Under the pieces are notes generated by a model. It saw nothing but the letters and a program-made list of their open reading frames with translations, searched no databases and had not been told where the DNA came from. A DNA stretch of 21,302 nt from the NCBI GenBank assembly GCA_012735285.1, contig JAAYHT010000212.1:1-21302 (forward strand), read 5' to 3'. This stretch comes from Clostridiales bacterium. GTDB lineage: Bacteria > Bacillota > Clostridia > Peptostreptococcales > Anaerovoracaceae. Both the position numbers and the translations under genes were made by a program. This document shows, one piece after another, positions 6,509 through 15,379 of the stretch (position 1 is the stretch's first letter; each line of letters begins with the position of its first letter).

Positions 6509-7714
6509 ATGAGTGAACTAATTAACAACCGAGAATATCGACAAAAAGTATTAAAGGAACTTATTCTAGAGCTTCATGCAGGTAAAACAGTCGAAGAAGT
6601 AAAATCAAGATTTGCCGCCTTAATTGAAGGAGTCTCGCCTACTGAAATCTCAGAAATGGAACAGGCATTGATCAATGAGGGGATGCCTGTCGAAGAAGTA
6701 CAGCGACTTTGCGATGTGCTTGCAGCAGTATTCAAAGGTTCAATTGAAGAAATCCACAGACCTGAAAATGAAGCAGAAATCCCAGGACATCCGGTACACA
6801 CTTTCCGCGAAGAAAACAAGGCTTTAGAAGCACTTATTAATGACAAACTTTTACCTATCTTAGATTCAGATTCGATTGATCGAAATGAGCTTTCCGAAAT
6901 CTTTGATAAGCTTTGGGAAATCGACAAACACTACTCTAGAAAAGAAAACCTCCTATTCCCCTACATGGAAAAGTACGGAATTACTGCACCTCCCAAAGTC
7001 ATGTGGGGTGTTGACGATGAGATTAGGGAACAAATAAAAGAGGTTATTGCACTTCTAAAAGACAATAAGGCCGATAAGACCCTTATTGTGGAAAAGGCAA
7101 AAGCTACAGTTGAGCGTGTCTCAGAGATGATATACAAAGAAGAAAACATCCTATTCCCAATGGTGCTTGAAACACTCTCAATTGATGAATGGGCAGAAAT
7201 AGAACAAGCCAGCGATGAAATAGGATATTGTTTATATAAACCTACTATGAGATGGCTCCCAATCAGTGAAAAAGCAGAGAAAACACAAGCTACACCTGAT
7301 GCAATTAGTGAAGGCTATGTACATTTTGACGCAGGTTATATGACTCCGGAAGAAATAAATGCTTTACTTAACACCCTGCCCATAGACATGACCTTTGTAG
7401 ATAAAGAAGGAAAGGTTAAGTACTTTTCACAAGGAAAGGAAAGAATATTCGCCAGACCAAAAACTATTATAGGCAGAGAAGTTGGCAACTGCCATCCACC
7501 AGCTAGCGTACACATAGTCGAAGGAATCGTTAACGACCTTAAATCAGGCAAAAAGGATCATGAAGACTTCTGGATAAAGCTAGGAGATAAATATGTATTA
7601 ATCCGCTACTTTGCCGTCAGAAATGCAAAAGGAGAGTATCTAGGCACAGTAGAAGTATCCCAGGATATAAAGCCTATACAGGAAATCAGTGGAGAAAAGA
7701 GATTGGTTGAATAA
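6509..7714 (+). CDS. DUF438 / hemerythrin-like / PAS protein
   Basis: A 401-residue soluble protein with three domains. Residues ~15-80 are DUF438. Residues ~90-225 are a hemerythrin-like HHE four-helix domain: His94/His97, 'HYSRKENLLFPYMEKYG' at 141-157 and 'YKEENILFPMVLE' near 213-225 supply the diiron ligands. Residues ~290-390 are a PAS domain ('NALLNTLPIDMTFVDKEGKVKYFSQGKERIF') that in this family may hold haem or another cofactor. The product is likely a cytosolic oxygen, nitric oxide or redox sensor, or an iron-sulfur repair factor, rather than an enzyme of known reaction. The start has a GGAGGA site. It forms a likely regulon with the DUF1858 gene and ends at a strong terminator. Confidence 0.85.
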   Translation: MSELINNREYRQKVLKELILELHAGKTVEEVKSRFAALIEGVSPTEISEMEQALINEGMPVEEVQRLCDVLAAVFKGSIEEIHRPENEAEIPGHPVHTFREENKALEALINDKLLPILDSDSIDRNELSEIFDKLWEIDKHYSRKENLLFPYMEKYGITAPPKVMWGVDDEIREQIKEVIALLKDNKADKTLIVEKAKATVERVSEMIYKEENILFPMVLETLSIDEWAEIEQASDEIGYCLYKPTMRWLPISEKAEKTQATPDAISEGYVHFDAGYMTPEEINALLNTLPIDMTFVDKEGKVKYFSQGKERIFARPKTIIGREVGNCHPPASVHIVEGIVNDLKSGKKDHEDFWIKLGDKYVLIRYFAVRNAKGEYLGTVEVSQDIKPIQEISGEKRLVE

Positions 7715-7741
7715 AGAGTGGCTGCAAAGTCACTCTTTTTT
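7713..7741 (+). terminator. Intrinsic terminator, possibly bidirectional
   Basis: An 11-bp stem (AAAGAGTGGCT / AGTCACTCTTT, one G-U pair) closes on a GCAA tetraloop and runs into a T tract (7736-7741). It ends the DUF438 transcript. In reverse it can also end the ornithine operon, whose last stop codon is at 7740-7742, although the T tract on that side is interrupted. Confidence 0.85.
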
Positions 7742-8813
7742 ATTCTACATATTTTCTTGAAACGTATACACTTGTAGCTGCTTTTAGAAGTCCTCCGTAA
7801 CCTAGCGTAAATTCTATTGTGTCCCCCAGCTTATACTCCCTATCAGAATCAGTAACATCCATAATTAGGTGGTCTGAACTTGCACCAAGTATATCTATTT
7901 CAGAATCAACGGGAGTCATGCTCTCTATATCTGCATCCTGTTTGCCTATTGCTAATATGGCTCTTTTTCTGTCTCCTCTATCTTCATAATAGGGTTTATT
8001 ACCAAAAGCATCCATACCTACTTCTCCTATTGGAAGAGAGGGCTTAATTGCCAGCTCAATAATCTGTGCTTTCAGAGTTATTGCATCCTTAAAGGTCCCT
8101 TCAATGTGATTACCATAGGCTGTTTCATTGCCTAGAACAAAGGCTTCTCCCAGCCTTAAGTTGTTAATACCTTCAGGAAGCTCATTTTTTTCAATCAAAT
8201 AGAGGCTGCTGGAATTACCTCCGGATACCATTGGGATTCTAATACTGAACCTGTCTTGAATGCGCTTGGCAAAATCTACAAGTATGGAAAGGTTATCATG
8301 TTTTGGAATAATAGCTCCATAGCATGTGAGATTTACACCCAAGCCATATAGGGCTATATTGGAAAGTCTTAATATTTGTTCTACTGTGTTAAAAACTTCA
8401 TCCTCATATTTATAAAAGATACCTTCCCTTAAGTCTCCTAAATCTATCATCAAGACAATATTATGTACCTTGCCCTGTCTTTTAGCCTCATCGTTAAGCA
8501 TCTTAATTGTTTCAATCTCAGAGTTGAAACTAATGTCTGCATATTTTACTACCTCTTCAATTTCACACTTCTGAGGTAATCTTAAAAGCACCTTCTTTTT
8601 GGGCAAGTCATGATAGTTTTCTATATTTTTTATCCTTGAATCTGCAAAATAGTCCACACCTTCATGCTCTGCTATAAGTTCGGCTATCTTTCTATCGGCG
8701 CAGACGGACTTAGTAACGATCATTAATGAGCATCCGCCCTTTTTTGCTATACTACTAAGTACATCTATGTTGGTTTTTAACTTTTTAAGATCAATCGTTA
8801 ATTGTGGGTACAT
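7740..8813 (-). CDS. orr: Ornithine racemase
   Basis: A 357-residue PLP enzyme of the alanine-racemase N-terminal TIM-barrel type. The Schiff-base lysine is in 'MIVTKSVCAD' (K35), and 'GGNSSSLYLI' and 'LRLGEAFVLG' are the phosphate-side motifs. It converts L-ornithine to D-ornithine, the substrate of the aminomutase OraSE, and this is the committing step of the oxidative ornithine pathway. The start ATG has a clean GGAGGG site. It is the last gene of the operon, ten bases after the MutL/GlmL-like gene. A related amino acid racemase is possible by sequence alone, but the context makes ornithine racemase very likely. Confidence 0.9.
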   Translation of the reverse strand: MYPQLTIDLKKLKTNIDVLSSIAKKGGCSLMIVTKSVCADRKIAELIAEHEGVDYFADSRIKNIENYHDLPKKKVLLRLPQKCEIEEVVKYADISFNSEIETIKMLNDEAKRQGKVHNIVLMIDLGDLREGIFYKYEDEVFNTVEQILRLSNIALYGLGVNLTCYGAIIPKHDNLSILVDFAKRIQDRFSIRIPMVSGGNSSSLYLIEKNELPEGINNLRLGEAFVLGNETAYGNHIEGTFKDAITLKAQIIELAIKPSLPIGEVGMDAFGNKPYYEDRGDRKRAILAIGKQDADIESMTPVDSEIDILGASSDHLIMDVTDSDREYKLGDTIEFTLGYGGLLKAATSVYVSRKYVE

Positions 8814-8823
8814 AGAAACCCTC

Positions 8824-10188
8824 CTATAATTTTATTCTCAAACTTCTCTCGAGGAAATATAAAGCGGCATTTAAGTACCTTTTAGATAGAACACCTAAAG
8901 ATGCCATAATATAATCATTATCAACCAGAATCTCAGCCTCCTCTGTGGGGAACAGAAGAAGTCCGGTTTCATTGTGCTTTGCTATTGCCTTCATAATATC
9001 AACCCTGTTGGGAAGTCTGGTTAATGCACCGCCAGTTCCTATGATGTATTTAATCTGGGATAGGTCCTTTCCTTCAGCAAGGGTGCTCCTTCCCGATGGG
9101 CCGTATACATATCTTATCCTTCCTGCATGGCGTTCTGTAGCTTTAAGCACGGCTTCTTTTGCTAGACGCTCTACAAATTTAATCTCATCTTCAGTTTCTG
9201 GTACAGGTTTATAGGAGTCCATTATGGCTTCTATATCGATCTCCAATTCCTCTTTGATTTTATCTTCTCCAATAAGGTTTACTATGTTTTTCACATTGAC
9301 ATATACACCTAGGTCCCCCTCAACAGTGCGCTTTGCAACGGGCTCAGGGCTCACCATAATCCTTGAGATCTCTTCCGAACCGACCGTAACGGAGTGTAGG
9401 TCGGTTGTGGCACCTCCAACATCTAAAATGATAAGGTCGCCAATTCTCTCATAAAGTAGTTTTGCACATTCCATAACAGCACCCGGAGTGGGTATAATTG
9501 GTCCGTTAACAAGATCCTTTACATCTTTCATTCCGGGAGCCTGTACTATATGTTCTTCAAAGGCATCCTGAATTACTCTTCTCGCCGGCTCAACATTTAA
9601 TTCATCTATTTTAGGATATACATTTTCGACTATATAAAGAGGGGTTTTTGTATCCTCAAAAATAAGGCGCATCTCTTCCTGGTTTTCTACATTACCCGCA
9701 TATATTACAGGAATATTCAAATCTAATGAACGTATCATCTCAGCATTGTAGATTGCTGTGTCACGCTCACCATAATCAACCCCGCCTGCTATCATTATTA
9801 AATTAGGATTGATTTCTTTGATTTTTTGAAGGTCACTTCTGCGGAGGCGGCCTGCTGTAACCTGATGGATAATTGCCCCTGCACCCAGAGCAGCTTCCTT
9901 AGCAGCCTTTGCCGTCATATCGTATACTAGGCCATGTACTGTCATTTTTAAACCGCCGGCTGCGCTTGAAGTAGCCAGCATCTCGCCGTATTCAATAGAT
10001 TCCACACCTTTTCTTCTGCATAAATCATCTATAGCAGCCTTAAGTCCTATCCTTACATCTCCGTCCTTAACCGATGTAGGTGCCAGTCCCTGGCCCCAAA
10101 ATACAGGCTTATCTGTATGAACCCTATCAAAGGCATTTACTAGAGTTGTTGTTGATCCTATCTCAGCTACTAATACATCTATTTTCAT
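8824..10188 (-). CDS. MutL/GlmL-family ASKHA ATPase, probable OraSE chaperone or reactivase
   Basis: A 454-residue protein of the GlmL/MutL family found beside B12-dependent carbon-skeleton and amino mutases. The N-terminus 'VLVAEIGSTTTLVNAFD' and 'LIILDVGGATTDLHSV' (about residue 250) are the phosphate-1 and phosphate-2 loops of the actin/hexokinase ATPase fold, and 'YIIGTGGALTRLPN' is the adenosine motif. By analogy with reactivating factors of diol dehydratase and glutamate mutase, it may exchange damaged cobalamin on OraE or help its maturation; this has to be inferred. The ATG has an AAAGGAG site. It lies ten bases from both neighbours inside the ornithine operon, between the alanine-dehydrogenase-like gene and orr. 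Confidence 0.85.
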   Translation of the reverse strand: MKIDVLVAEIGSTTTLVNAFDRVHTDKPVFWGQGLAPTSVKDGDVRIGLKAAIDDLCRRKGVESIEYGEMLATSSAAGGLKMTVHGLVYDMTAKAAKEAALGAGAIIHQVTAGRLRRSDLQKIKEINPNLIMIAGGVDYGERDTAIYNAEMIRSLDLNIPVIYAGNVENQEEMRLIFEDTKTPLYIVENVYPKIDELNVEPARRVIQDAFEEHIVQAPGMKDVKDLVNGPIIPTPGAVMECAKLLYERIGDLIILDVGGATTDLHSVTVGSEEISRIMVSPEPVAKRTVEGDLGVYVNVKNIVNLIGEDKIKEELEIDIEAIMDSYKPVPETEDEIKFVERLAKEAVLKATERHAGRIRYVYGPSGRSTLAEGKDLSQIKYIIGTGGALTRLPNRVDIMKAIAKHNETGLLLFPTEEAEILVDNDYIMASLGVLSKRYLNAALYFLERSLRIKL

Positions 10189-10198
10189 ATAGTCTCCT

Positions 10199-11320
10199 TT
10201 AATCCCTTCTTATTAAGTTATAGTCGACAAAGGGTAGGCCGTGGCTATCGGCAACTCCTTTGTGAGTTATATGACCCTTATATAAATTTAAACCCTTTAA
10301 CAGTGAATCGCTTGCTGCTACCGCCCTTTCAAGTCCTAAGTCGGCAAGCATCAAGCCATAGGGTAGTATTGCCGCTTCTAAAGCCATAGTAGAGGTTCTT
10401 GGAAAGGCTCCCGCCATATTATCTACAGAATAGTGAAGTATGTCATGTTTAATATAGTAAGGGCATTCATGGGTAGTAATTCTATCTACAGTCTCTATTG
10501 AAGGTCCGTGATCTATTGAAACATCGATTATGACAGAACCCTTTTTCATGCTTTTTACCATTTGCTCACTTACTATGATAGGTGATATGCAGCCCGGAAT
10601 TAATACACCGCTAATCAACAAGTCAGCTGTTTTAACAGCCTTTTCAATATTGTATTCGCTGGCGGGCAGTGTAGTAATTCTTCCTCTAAACAAATCATCA
10701 AGATAGGCTAATCTATTAGTATTTATATCTAGCACGGTTACCCTTGCCCCTAGGCCTACAGCCATCTTAGCTGCATTTTTCCCCACAATTCCTCCCCCTA
10801 TTATCGCTACATGTGCGGGCGGTACACCGGGAACTCCTCCTAACAAAACTCCTGAGCCCCCGTTAAATTTCTGCAGTAGGTTTGCCCCTACCTGAACTGA
10901 CATTCTGCCGGCAACTTCACTCATAGGCCTTAATATTGGCAGTGAACCGTTGATTAATTCAATTGTCTCAAAAGCTATCCCTTTTATCTTTGCCTTGGTA
11001 AGGGCATTAGTCAATTCAAGATCAGGAGCAAGGTAGAGAAAACAAAAGAGTATTTGGTCCTCTTTAAACAATTCAAACTCTTGTGGTAGAGGCTTGTTTA
11101 CCTTGATAATCATATCAGAATCAGAATAGAGGCTCTCAACATCTGAGTAGATTTGGCAGCCTGCTTTTATATACTCATCGTCACTAAAGCCACTGCCTTC
11201 TCCTGCCTTTGATTCTATAATTACCGTATGGCCAGTTTTTATAAATTCCTGGGCGCCTCCAGGGGTAATACCAACCCTGTATTCGCCGCTCTTAATCTCT
11301 TTTGGCACTCCTATAATCAA
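10199..11320 (-). CDS. Alanine-dehydrogenase-like protein with altered active site
   Basis: A 373-residue homologue of alanine dehydrogenase. It shows 'MIIGVPKEIKSGEYRVGITP' at the N-terminus, 'MSEVAGRMSVQVGA', the Rossmann loop 'IIGGGIVGKNAA' and 'AFPRTSTMALEAAILPY'. In the pathway it could deaminate the alanine released by OrtAB to pyruvate, giving NADH. Using the TTG start at 11320 (AAGGTG six bases before it), numbering matches classical enzymes without gaps to residue 100. Arg15 is kept, but the pyruvate-binding Lys75 is Asn (AAC) and the catalytic His96 is Tyr (TAC). The catalytic Asp in 'VSIDHG' remains. A GTG start at 11329 is possible, but its ribosome site is too close. It may therefore act on a different amino or keto acid, or be non-catalytic. 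It lies 54 bases after oraE and ten before the MutL-like gene. Confidence 0.8.
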   Translation of the reverse strand: MIIGVPKEIKSGEYRVGITPGGAQEFIKTGHTVIIESKAGEGSGFSDDEYIKAGCQIYSDVESLYSDSDMIIKVNKPLPQEFELFKEDQILFCFLYLAPDLELTNALTKAKIKGIAFETIELINGSLPILRPMSEVAGRMSVQVGANLLQKFNGGSGVLLGGVPGVPPAHVAIIGGGIVGKNAAKMAVGLGARVTVLDINTNRLAYLDDLFRGRITTLPASEYNIEKAVKTADLLISGVLIPGCISPIIVSEQMVKSMKKGSVIIDVSIDHGPSIETVDRITTHECPYYIKHDILHYSVDNMAGAFPRTSTMALEAAILPYGLMLADLGLERAVAASDSLLKGLNLYKGHITHKGVADSHGLPFVDYNLIRRD

Positions 11321-11340
11321 CTTTCTCACCTTTTTATACA

Positions 11341-11367
11341 GGTCTGACGGGAAAGCCCCATCAGACC
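11341..11367 (-). other. Intercistronic hairpin between oraE and the ald-like gene
   Basis: The minus strand reads GGTCTGA...TCAGACC around a G/C-rich inner stem (GGG/CCC), an 11-bp hairpin with one wobble pair. No T tract follows, so it is not a normal terminator. It may protect or cleave the long mRNA, or weaken read-through into the downstream genes. Confidence 0.5.
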
Positions 11368-11374
11368 CGAACTC

Positions 11375-13585
11375 CTATTTTTTATTTCTCATTTCACGGC
11401 GTCTTTCCACTAAGAATGTGGCTACATCAACACCACGGGTATTCCTTCCGAACCCAGCATCTACGCCTTGTTTAGCTGCAATTTCCGGTATAACCTGTGT
11501 TCCACCTGCAACTATAATTACCTGGTCGCGGATTCCTTTTTCCACTGCAAGTTCATGAATCCTCTTCATGTTTTTAAAGTGTATATCGTCTTGGCTGATG
11601 ATGGTAGATGCCATGATAACATCTGCATTTAGTTCAACAGCAGCATCCACAAGCTTCTCGACCGGCACTGAGGTACCTAGATAGTGAACCTCAATACCAT
11701 ACTGTTCAATACCACCGTGTTTAATGTCTATTATCTCCCGCATACCTACTGAGTGCTCGTCTTCACCTACTGTACCGCATACAACTTTCATCGGATATTT
11801 CTCAATTTCTTCTCGGATCTCAGCATCTGAAAGCACATGGGGTTCGGGTGGAATGACCAGTTGATCTAGATTCACGTCGAACGGTACTTTTCCTTTCAGC
11901 TCAATTCTTGTACCTTCTGCCTCCTGCATTACTTCAGCATTGATAACTTCCGGATCTTCAAGATTCATCTTCTTGGCAAACTCAACTGCTGCAACCACTG
12001 CAACCCTCTTGTTGACAGGCAAGAACATGTTTACCATAACTGTTCCATCTGCCATCCATTCCATTTCAGGTTTTATTAAATTGCTATTTCTATATTTCTT
12101 AGTCTCTTCCAATCTGACATTAACATTATCTTGCTCATCCAGCTCATCAATGTAGACAATCTTGTCTGGATCTTCAAAGGTGCATCCTCCGATAAGGCTG
12201 GCAGGATCATCCACGGCATCAGGATCGTACTGCGCCACATTGTTATAGCCAAAGTGAGCGGTAACAGGAGCAAAGTAGTCCTCATCCCTTTCAAAGATGG
12301 TTCCGTTTCCTACTCCTCCGTCAATCTTACGGACTATGCCATCTCCATTTCTTTCCGGATAATAGCCTGAATCAACGAAGAAGCCTTCTTCTACTGCTTT
12401 GAAATAACCGCCTACCTCTAGTATTTCCTCCATAAAGAGACAGGCTCTTTCCTTTATCTCCCTAACTTTTTCACGGAGAGGACCCTCTTTTTTAAGCTCC
12501 ACCATCTCCATCAAGCCATCAAGGCCTATCAGTGTCTGTTTAGCTGTGTCGCAGGCCTCGATGTTGTAGATATGCCATGGTACATTACGTCCCTCATCAG
12601 GAGTTATAGTGGATTGTATATCAGCACTTGTCAGTTTAGAAATCAGCATGTTCAATACATGGGTTACCGTTGCCTCCCTTGCTGAAGCCTCCATGTATTT
12701 GGTGTTCATCTGAGCCCTCATTCGATACCTATCACAGAGTTCACGTAAAGCCACCGCATATGGAAGGTCCATGTACACGCATGGTGCGGGAGGTGCTGTG
12801 GGTGGTACTGTAGATAGACAGATATTTGAAGGCTTAATTCCTGCTTTTTCGGAGAAAAGGCTGTTTATAGCGTGCTGTACGATAAGCTCGGGCATTACCT
12901 TCCATGCCTCTCTTGCAGTTGCATTTGCATTGTGAGCGCCGTCTATCTGCGCTATATCTGCCCAAGCTAGGATCTTCTTTGATTCACATGCATCCACAAA
13001 GGAGCGCACCATGTTTATGTTTCTGTAAAGGACATTGTATTGAGGATCCTGATGGGCTCCATTGATACCTTCTTCAGCAAACATGACTGCTACCTCAGGT
13101 CCTGCTACTCCAGAAACATAGGAATGGTAGTTTATCGGTCTTCCAACCTCTTCTTCAATAATATCTAAAGCCTTTCTCTGGGCCCTTACCTGTTTTCTTG
13201 TAATAGGTACCCCGCCTACTCCTTGAGGAGTACCCTCTATTAGTCCGTCCATATGAGATTGGCCTGCAGTACGTATTACCATTATGTGGTCAGCGCCGTG
13301 CCACGCAGCCATTCTCATACGCCTTATATCATCCTCAAACCGACCTGATGCTATCTCAGTGGTTATAACTGGCTCAGGCTGCGGATCAATCCAGTCAAAG
13401 TATTTGGAAGAAGGTAGGCCCACGCTGTTTTTCAAAGGAGTAGTGGCATCTTTGTATTCAAAGGGGCCCATACGTAGTCCCGGCTCTTTCTTCCTCCAGG
13501 TCCAGCCTCTTCTTTTCGGCCTATATTTATCAAGATCCTTTAGTATATTTTCTATACTGAGTTTCTCATTAGGTTTTAGTTCCAT
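11375..13585 (-). CDS. oraE: D-ornithine 4,5-aminomutase, large subunit
   Basis: A 736-residue protein, the size of characterised OraE. It moves the terminal amino group of D-ornithine to give (2R,4S)-2,4-diaminopentanoate, using adenosylcobalamin and PLP. The N-terminal 'KRRGWTWRKKEPGLRMGPFEYKD' (about residues 24-46) and TIM barrel are followed by a C-terminal Rossmann B12 domain. The cobalamin motif D609-E-H611-S-V-G614 is present, with His611 as lower axial ligand. Eleven residues on, Lys622 ('DIKHGG') matches the PLP-binding lysine of the Clostridium sticklandii enzyme, which lies on the cobalamin domain. 'VAGGTQVIPE' closes the Rossmann fold. The start ATG has a GGGGGTG site, 11 bases after oraS. 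The enzyme makes this operon B12-dependent. Confidence 0.95.
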   Translation of the reverse strand: MELKPNEKLSIENILKDLDKYRPKRRGWTWRKKEPGLRMGPFEYKDATTPLKNSVGLPSSKYFDWIDPQPEPVITTEIASGRFEDDIRRMRMAAWHGADHIMVIRTAGQSHMDGLIEGTPQGVGGVPITRKQVRAQRKALDIIEEEVGRPINYHSYVSGVAGPEVAVMFAEEGINGAHQDPQYNVLYRNINMVRSFVDACESKKILAWADIAQIDGAHNANATAREAWKVMPELIVQHAINSLFSEKAGIKPSNICLSTVPPTAPPAPCVYMDLPYAVALRELCDRYRMRAQMNTKYMEASAREATVTHVLNMLISKLTSADIQSTITPDEGRNVPWHIYNIEACDTAKQTLIGLDGLMEMVELKKEGPLREKVREIKERACLFMEEILEVGGYFKAVEEGFFVDSGYYPERNGDGIVRKIDGGVGNGTIFERDEDYFAPVTAHFGYNNVAQYDPDAVDDPASLIGGCTFEDPDKIVYIDELDEQDNVNVRLEETKKYRNSNLIKPEMEWMADGTVMVNMFLPVNKRVAVVAAVEFAKKMNLEDPEVINAEVMQEAEGTRIELKGKVPFDVNLDQLVIPPEPHVLSDAEIREEIEKYPMKVVCGTVGEDEHSVGMREIIDIKHGGIEQYGIEVHYLGTSVPVEKLVDAAVELNADVIMASTIISQDDIHFKNMKRIHELAVEKGIRDQVIIVAGGTQVIPEIAAKQGVDAGFGRNTRGVDVATFLVERRREMRNKK

Positions 13586-13596
13586 ATCTACACCCC

Positions 13597-13953
13597 CTAT
13601 GATTTAAACAAAGCTACTACTTCATCCCAACCCTCGCCCTCAGCAAGCATGCTTCCTGCTTCCTTGATCGAGATGTTTTTGGCCTTAGCTAATTTGTACA
13701 CAACATGGCCTGCACCCTTGCCCATAAGGCCCCTGTCTATACAACCTTCAACTATGGGTTTCGCATCAAGGGAAGATATTCCCATGCGAAGCAAGACCGA
13801 TCTTTCTATCGAAGGGGTAGTATGCTTTCTTCCTAGTTCCAATAAAGGATCTACTACTTTTTCTGTTAACTGCCAAAAACGCTGATAGAGTTCTTCATCT
13901 GAAAGATTCGCCAAATGCTTGCGTCTTTCTTCAAAATCATCTTTTCTCTTCAT
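13597..13953 (-). CDS. oraS: D-ornithine 4,5-aminomutase, small subunit
   Basis: A 118-residue helical protein matching OraS in size (about 120 residues). Family features are 'DEELYQRFWQLTEKVVDPLLELGRKHTTPSIERSVLLRMG' (about residues 20-59) and the tail 'GMGKGAGHVVYKLAK'-like segment ('LMGKGAGHVVYKLA'). It binds OraE to form the active heterotetramer. The ATG at 13953 is preferred, with GGAG seven bases upstream; an in-frame TTG two codons earlier is too near the ribosome site. It sits 16 bases after ortB and 11 before oraE. Confidence 0.9.
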   Translation of the reverse strand: MKRKDDFEERRKHLANLSDEELYQRFWQLTEKVVDPLLELGRKHTTPSIERSVLLRMGISSLDAKPIVEGCIDRGLMGKGAGHVVYKLAKAKNISIKEAGSMLAEGEGWDEVVALFKS

Positions 13954-13969
13954 TTTCAAACTCCTTTCT

Positions 13970-15379
13970 TTACAGCGAACTTAATTGGCTTATGGCTTCC
14001 TTAACAAACTCAACGCTAGTTCTAGTTTCCTCAGCTAAGAATTTTATGTCCTCCTCTGTTGGAGTTACTTTATAGGTGTTAATTGCCGTCCTTATTAACG
14101 ATCTCCTCATACTGTCTAGATCCATGTCTTTCACCTTGATAAGTGACGGATCTGATGGAAGAACAATGTTCTTACCCGGTACCTCATCTTTAGGATCTCC
14201 GAAGAATACTTCTATGCCATTCTTTTTAGCAAATGATAATTGGGCTTGGACATGCTTACCTGCGCCTGTGTATTCAGTCTCTTGAACTACTATGAATTCG
14301 TCCTCTTTCATTTCCTGAGCTAGTGCGAATGCTGCGGCTAAGGAGGTATTTCCTGCAGGTCCTTTTTCTAAACCTTCAAGGCTTGCCAAGGCTTCTGTCA
14401 TGTAGAATACAGAACCCTGGGTAACAGTTACATACCTGTCCATATATCTAAGGGGTCTTGCGGCAGATCTCGGTACATCGGATCTATCAGGCCATACTGA
14501 GAAGGGAACTCCGAAACCTGTATGCCCAGTAGTAAATGACTTTCTATTAAACATGGTATCTGATGCCATGTGCAATCCTGTAAGATCTACAGATGCTCCT
14601 ATAACCCTTGTTGAGGCCCCTGCCTTGATTAGTCCTCTTGCTGTTCCTGTCAAGTTTCCTCCACCTGCATTAGTTACTACTACGGCATCGGGGTCTTTAT
14701 TAAATTTTTCTCTAAACTGCATTGAGATTTCATAACCTAGAGTCTCTACTCCTGCTATGCCGAAGGGGGTGTATAAGGATGCGTTGAAATAACCTGTTTC
14801 TTCTAGTAGTAATAAGAATTTATAGAAGAGTTCTGGTCCAACGGAAAGCTGTACTACTTCTGCTCCTAAAGCTTCGCTCTTTCTTGCCTTCTCAACGATT
14901 TCAGGCTGACCTACGCCTTTAGAGTCATAGCATTCCTGAACTACAATACACTTTAATCCTGCCATTGCGGCCTGTGAAGCAACTGCTGCACCATAGTTTC
15001 CGCTGGTTGCGGTTACTACGCCTTTGAAGCCTAATTTCTTAGCATGGTATACAGAGTTTGCAGCTCTCCTTGCCTTAAAGCTACCGGAAGGGTTGCAAGC
15101 CTCGTCTTTAATAAATATCCTTGCACCATAGCCCGGTTTCGCATATTTACGAGCTAGTGCAGTCAGATTTCTAAGTTCAATTATTGGGGTATCCCCTACA
15201 TGAACGCTTCTTTGAATCTTTTGTATCTCTTCAAGGGAATATCCTGTTTCACGCATCATTCTTTCGTAATCGAATGCGATTGATCCACTCTCAAACTTAG
15301 AATAGTCTATTCCCACAGACTTTTTCATTATCTCTCCCCTGCGGGCCATTACTGAGTTATAGTCATTTGCTCTAGTCAT
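13970..15379 (-). CDS. ortB: 2-amino-4-ketopentanoate thiolase, beta subunit
   Basis: A 469-residue PLP enzyme of the threonine synthase/tryptophan synthase beta fold. The Schiff-base lysine is in 'SGSFKARRAANS' (about K103), the phosphate loop in 'VVTNAGGGNLTG', and 'TATSGNYGAAVA' is the substrate loop. With OrtA it cleaves 2-amino-4-ketopentanoate with CoA to acetyl-CoA and alanine, the last step of the pathway. ATG 15379 is chosen because GGGGGTG lies six to seven bases before it; the GTG of that same site is an unlikely start. It overlaps the end of ortA by eight bases, so translation is coupled. Confidence 0.9.
   Translation of the reverse strand: MTRANDYNSVMARRGEIMKKSVGIDYSKFESGSIAFDYERMMRETGYSLEEIQKIQRSVHVGDTPIIELRNLTALARKYAKPGYGARIFIKDEACNPSGSFKARRAANSVYHAKKLGFKGVVTATSGNYGAAVASQAAMAGLKCIVVQECYDSKGVGQPEIVEKARKSEALGAEVVQLSVGPELFYKFLLLLEETGYFNASLYTPFGIAGVETLGYEISMQFREKFNKDPDAVVVTNAGGGNLTGTARGLIKAGASTRVIGASVDLTGLHMASDTMFNRKSFTTGHTGFGVPFSVWPDRSDVPRSAARPLRYMDRYVTVTQGSVFYMTEALASLEGLEKGPAGNTSLAAAFALAQEMKEDEFIVVQETEYTGAGKHVQAQLSFAKKNGIEVFFGDPKDEVPGKNIVLPSDPSLIKVKDMDLDSMRRSLIRTAINTYKVTPTEEDIKFLAEETRTSVEFVKEAISQLSSL

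Noticed and set aside
11940..12370. Several short reading frames on both strands within oraE
   Set aside because: They lie fully inside a well-supported 736-residue enzyme gene and have low-complexity translations without ribosome sites.
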